This document shows positions 5,374 through 7,079 of a stretch of 7,079 nt of DNA, piece by piece. Position numbers and translations under genes: made by a program. The notes beneath the pieces are model-generated. The model did not search any database, was not told the origin of the DNA, and worked only from the letters and a program-made list of their open reading frames with translations. Location of the stretch: positions 1-7,079 of the forward strand of contig JAPLXT010000083.1 in the NCBI GenBank assembly GCA_026395935.1, read 5' to 3'. The DNA is from Candidatus Nomurabacteria bacterium. Its GTDB lineage: Bacteria; Patescibacteriota; Minisyncoccia; Phycocordibacterales; UBA9973. Every line of letters begins with the position of its first letter. The stretch's first letter is position 1.

Positions 5374-5894
5374 ATATAATAATTTTTTTACAAATATATA
5401 GTCTAGCTCATCAATCAGTATGGCTTGATAATGTCATATGGTTTTTTGCAGTGCCTACTATCTATATAATGATTATTGTTGCAGCAATTTTTATATTTAT
5501 ACATTATAAATTTTATAAAATAAAAGATATTTTTATAATTTTACGTGATAAGTGGAAAGAGATTTTCTTAATAATTTTTTCTCCAGCCATCGCTTGGGTC
5601 ATTGCTTCTTTATTAAAAGTTTTAATTCATACCAATCGTCCATTTATTATACTTTCAAATATTCACACGCTTTTTGCAGAAAGTGGGTATGCTTTTCCTT
5701 CCGGTCATGCAACTGCAATCTCTGCTTTAGCTTTTGCTATATATTTTAAGAATAAACGTCTCGGCTATGTATTTATGATTGCCGGTTTATTAATAGGGCT
5801 TGCCAGAGTCGCAGGTGGAGTGCATTTTCCTATAGATATTATAGGTGGTTATATCGTTGGCTTCTTGGTTGCTTTTTTAGTGAAAAAGCTATAA
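5370..5894 (+). CDS. PAP2-family membrane phosphatase, possibly undecaprenyl-diphosphatase
   Basis: 174 residues with about five or six membrane helices. All three PAP2 signature blocks are present: K83-x6-R90P91 (KVLIHTNRP), P110-S-G-H113, and the third block A145-R146-x5-H152-x3-D156. His113 and His152 are the expected catalytic residues, with Asp156 assisting. In the third block the usual Ser-Arg is Ala-Arg, a conservative change. PAP2 membrane enzymes dephosphorylate lipid phosphates. Given rodA nearby, recycling of undecaprenyl pyrophosphate for wall synthesis is a reasonable inference, but phosphatidylglycerol-phosphate or other lipid substrates cannot be excluded. The start codon overlaps the folD stop by 4 nt, which points to coupled translation. 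The downstream gap to secD is only 12 nt. Confidence 0.9.
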   Translation: MNIIIFLQIYSLAHQSVWLDNVIWFFAVPTIYIMIIVAAIFIFIHYKFYKIKDIFIILRDKWKEIFLIIFSPAIAWVIASLLKVLIHTNRPFIILSNIHTLFAESGYAFPSGHATAISALAFAIYFKNKRLGYVFMIAGLLIGLARVAGGVHFPIDIIGGYIVGFLVAFLVKKL

Positions 5895-5897
5895 AAT
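5890..5897 (+). promoter_or_regulatory. possible -10 box for secD overlapping the upstream stop codon
   Basis: tataaaat at 5890-5897 includes the PAP2 stop codon (5892-5894) and lies 9 nt before the secD ATG. Transcription from it would give a leader of only a few bases, like the leaderless arrangement at 2585. No -35 box is evident, and secD may instead simply be read from the upstream genes. Confidence 0.3.
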
Positions 5898-5906
5898 AGG
5901 CCTATT

Positions 5907-7079
5907 ATGTGGAAAACAAGAATTACAGCATTACTTATATTATTAATAGGCTTTGGTATTGGTTTTTTTGTTTATAGGTCTGAAACGGCGCATAGATATG
6001 ATGTTGCCCACAATGTTAAACCTACAGGAATAGTTAAATTTCCTTTCAAGCTCGGTCTTGATCTTTCAGGTGGTACACACTTAGTTTATAAAGCAGATGT
6101 ATCTCAAGTAGCAAGTACGGCGGTTGCAGATTCAATGAGCTCCCTTCGTGATGTGATCGAAAGACGCGTTAATGTTTTCGGAGTATCAGAACCTTCTATT
6201 CAAGTTCAAGATGGTGGATTTTCCAATCAAGGGGAACAACGTTTGATAGTTGATCTTCCAGGAGTTACAGAAGTTTCTCAAGCTATTGCAATGATCGGTC
6301 AGACCCCAGTACTTGATTTTCGTACAGAGAATCCAGTAAAGGATGCTCCTGCCGTGGCGACTGTTGGTAAGGATGGTAAAGTTTCTGTGGATATGTATTC
6401 ATCTAAATATATAAAGACAGATCTTACGGGACGTTTCTTGGATAAAGCTACTCTCGAATTTAATCAAAGTACTGGTGAGCCCACAGTTGCTTTACAGTTC
6501 AATGCCGAAGGTTCAGCATTATTTGAAAAAATTACAAGTGAAAATGTCGGCAAGAGTGTTGCAATTTTCTTAGACGGAGCACCTATTTCTATTCCAACCG
6601 TAAATGAAGCTATCACCGGAGGCAAGGCTCAGATTTCTGGTAATTTTACTCCAGCTGAAGCCAAGACTTTAGTTGGTCGCTTGAATTCAGGTGCATTACC
6701 TGTTCCTATTGAACTTATTTCTACAGAAACTATTGGTCCATCTTTGGGCGCCCTTGCTACAGCGGCCGGAGTCAAAGCCGCTCTTATCGGATTCCTAGCA
6801 ATTATATTATTCTTGATAATTTGGTACAGACTACCAGGCCTAATTGCTGCTGTTGCTCTCTCTATCTATGCAGTTACTATGATGGCAATTTTCAAAATTG
6901 TTCCCGTCACTTTAACGGCTGCAGGAATTGCTGGATTTATCATTTCTATTGGTATTGCTGTTGATGCGAATGTCCTTATTTTTGAACGTATTAAGGAGGA
7001 ATTAAGATCAGGTTCTGATGTGAAAGATTCTATGCACAATGGCTTCAAGCGTGCATGGCTTTCAGTTCGCGACTCAAAC
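5907..7079 (+). CDS. secD: SecD, protein translocase subunit (3' end outside window)
   Basis: 391 codons are visible with no stop, so the gene runs off the window; probably a few dozen residues are missing. SecD with SecF assists SecYEG-driven export at the membrane, using the proton gradient. Visible parts: membrane helix 1 at about 5-23; KLGLDLSGGTHLVY (48-61), the SecD D1 signature; ERRVNVFGVSEPSIQ and LIVDLPGV in the first periplasmic domain; then helices at about 291-307, 312-329 and 338-352. IAVDANVLIFERIKEE (350-365) is the conserved D5 motif, and the last visible residues GFKRAWLSVRDSN match the loop after it. ATG 5907 gives a proper first helix; there is no Shine-Dalgarno. It lies 12 nt after the PAP2 gene. 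secF is expected downstream but not visible. Confidence 0.95.
   Translation, partial: MWKTRITALLILLIGFGIGFFVYRSETAHRYDVAHNVKPTGIVKFPFKLGLDLSGGTHLVYKADVSQVASTAVADSMSSLRDVIERRVNVFGVSEPSIQVQDGGFSNQGEQRLIVDLPGVTEVSQAIAMIGQTPVLDFRTENPVKDAPAVATVGKDGKVSVDMYSSKYIKTDLTGRFLDKATLEFNQSTGEPTVALQFNAEGSALFEKITSENVGKSVAIFLDGAPISIPTVNEAITGGKAQISGNFTPAEAKTLVGRLNSGALPVPIELISTETIGPSLGALATAAGVKAALIGFLAIILFLIIWYRLPGLIAAVALSIYAVTMMAIFKIVPVTLTAAGIAGFIISIGIAVDANVLIFERIKEELRSGSDVKDSMHNGFKRAWLSVRDSN

Noticed and set aside
5552..5749. Small frame within the PAP2 gene
   Set aside because: It is out of frame with a gene carrying all three PAP2 signatures and has a composition typical of a shadow frame.
6866..7048. Minus-strand frame within secD
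   Set aside because: It lies antisense to the conserved SecD D5 region and has no features of its own.

Overview
The window looks like a low-GC genome of a Candidate Phyla Radiation (Patescibacteria) bacterium, most likely a Parcubacteria lineage. The grounds are a 23S rRNA gene split by a group I intron, -10-like boxes placed 7-8 nt before start codons (leaderless starts), almost no Shine-Dalgarno sequences in front of genes, tight gene packing, and N-terminally anchored surface proteins of a type common in that group. The lineage is inferred from style; no 16S gene is present.

Ribosomal end (1-1058). The 3' part of the 23S gene runs from about 46 to 795. A 377-nt ORF-less group I intron (126-502) interrupts it exactly at E. 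coli position 2593, between the peptidyl-transferase bases U2585 and A2602. This is the insertion site of the Chlamydomonas chloroplast Cr.LSU (I-CreI) intron. The first ~44 bases do not match the conserved 23S sequence that should be there and are GC-rich, so the window begins with a second intron end, a rearrangement or a chimeric assembly join. A short spacer with two hairpins leads to the 5S gene (907-1016), and a strong intrinsic terminator (1033-1058) closes the rRNA operon.

Envelope genes (1076-4483). Two reading frames in the same phase, 1076-1291 (membrane anchor plus linker) and 1325-2539 (C-terminal GerMN domain), are separated only by one in-frame TGA and 33 nt. They probably are, or were, one anchored extracytoplasmic protein. 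Next come an anchored protein with a cysteine-rich motif (2585-3361), apparently with its own leaderless promoter, and rodA (3368-4483), the SEDS peptidoglycan glycosyltransferase.

Palindrome and second gene group (4484-7079). A perfect 46-nt palindrome made of two tandem hairpins with complementary loops fills almost the whole rodA-folD gap. It is followed by folD (one-carbon metabolism), a PAP2-family lipid phosphatase overlapping folD by 4 nt, and secD (protein export), which is cut by the window end. RodA, the PAP2 phosphatase (possibly undecaprenyl-pyrophosphate recycling) and SecD all serve envelope building, so the protein-coding part is mostly a cell-envelope cluster with folD inserted. 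I see no convincing new defence or mobile system. The most notable items are the 23S intron with its unusual P1 helix, the in-frame UGA, and the double-hairpin palindrome.
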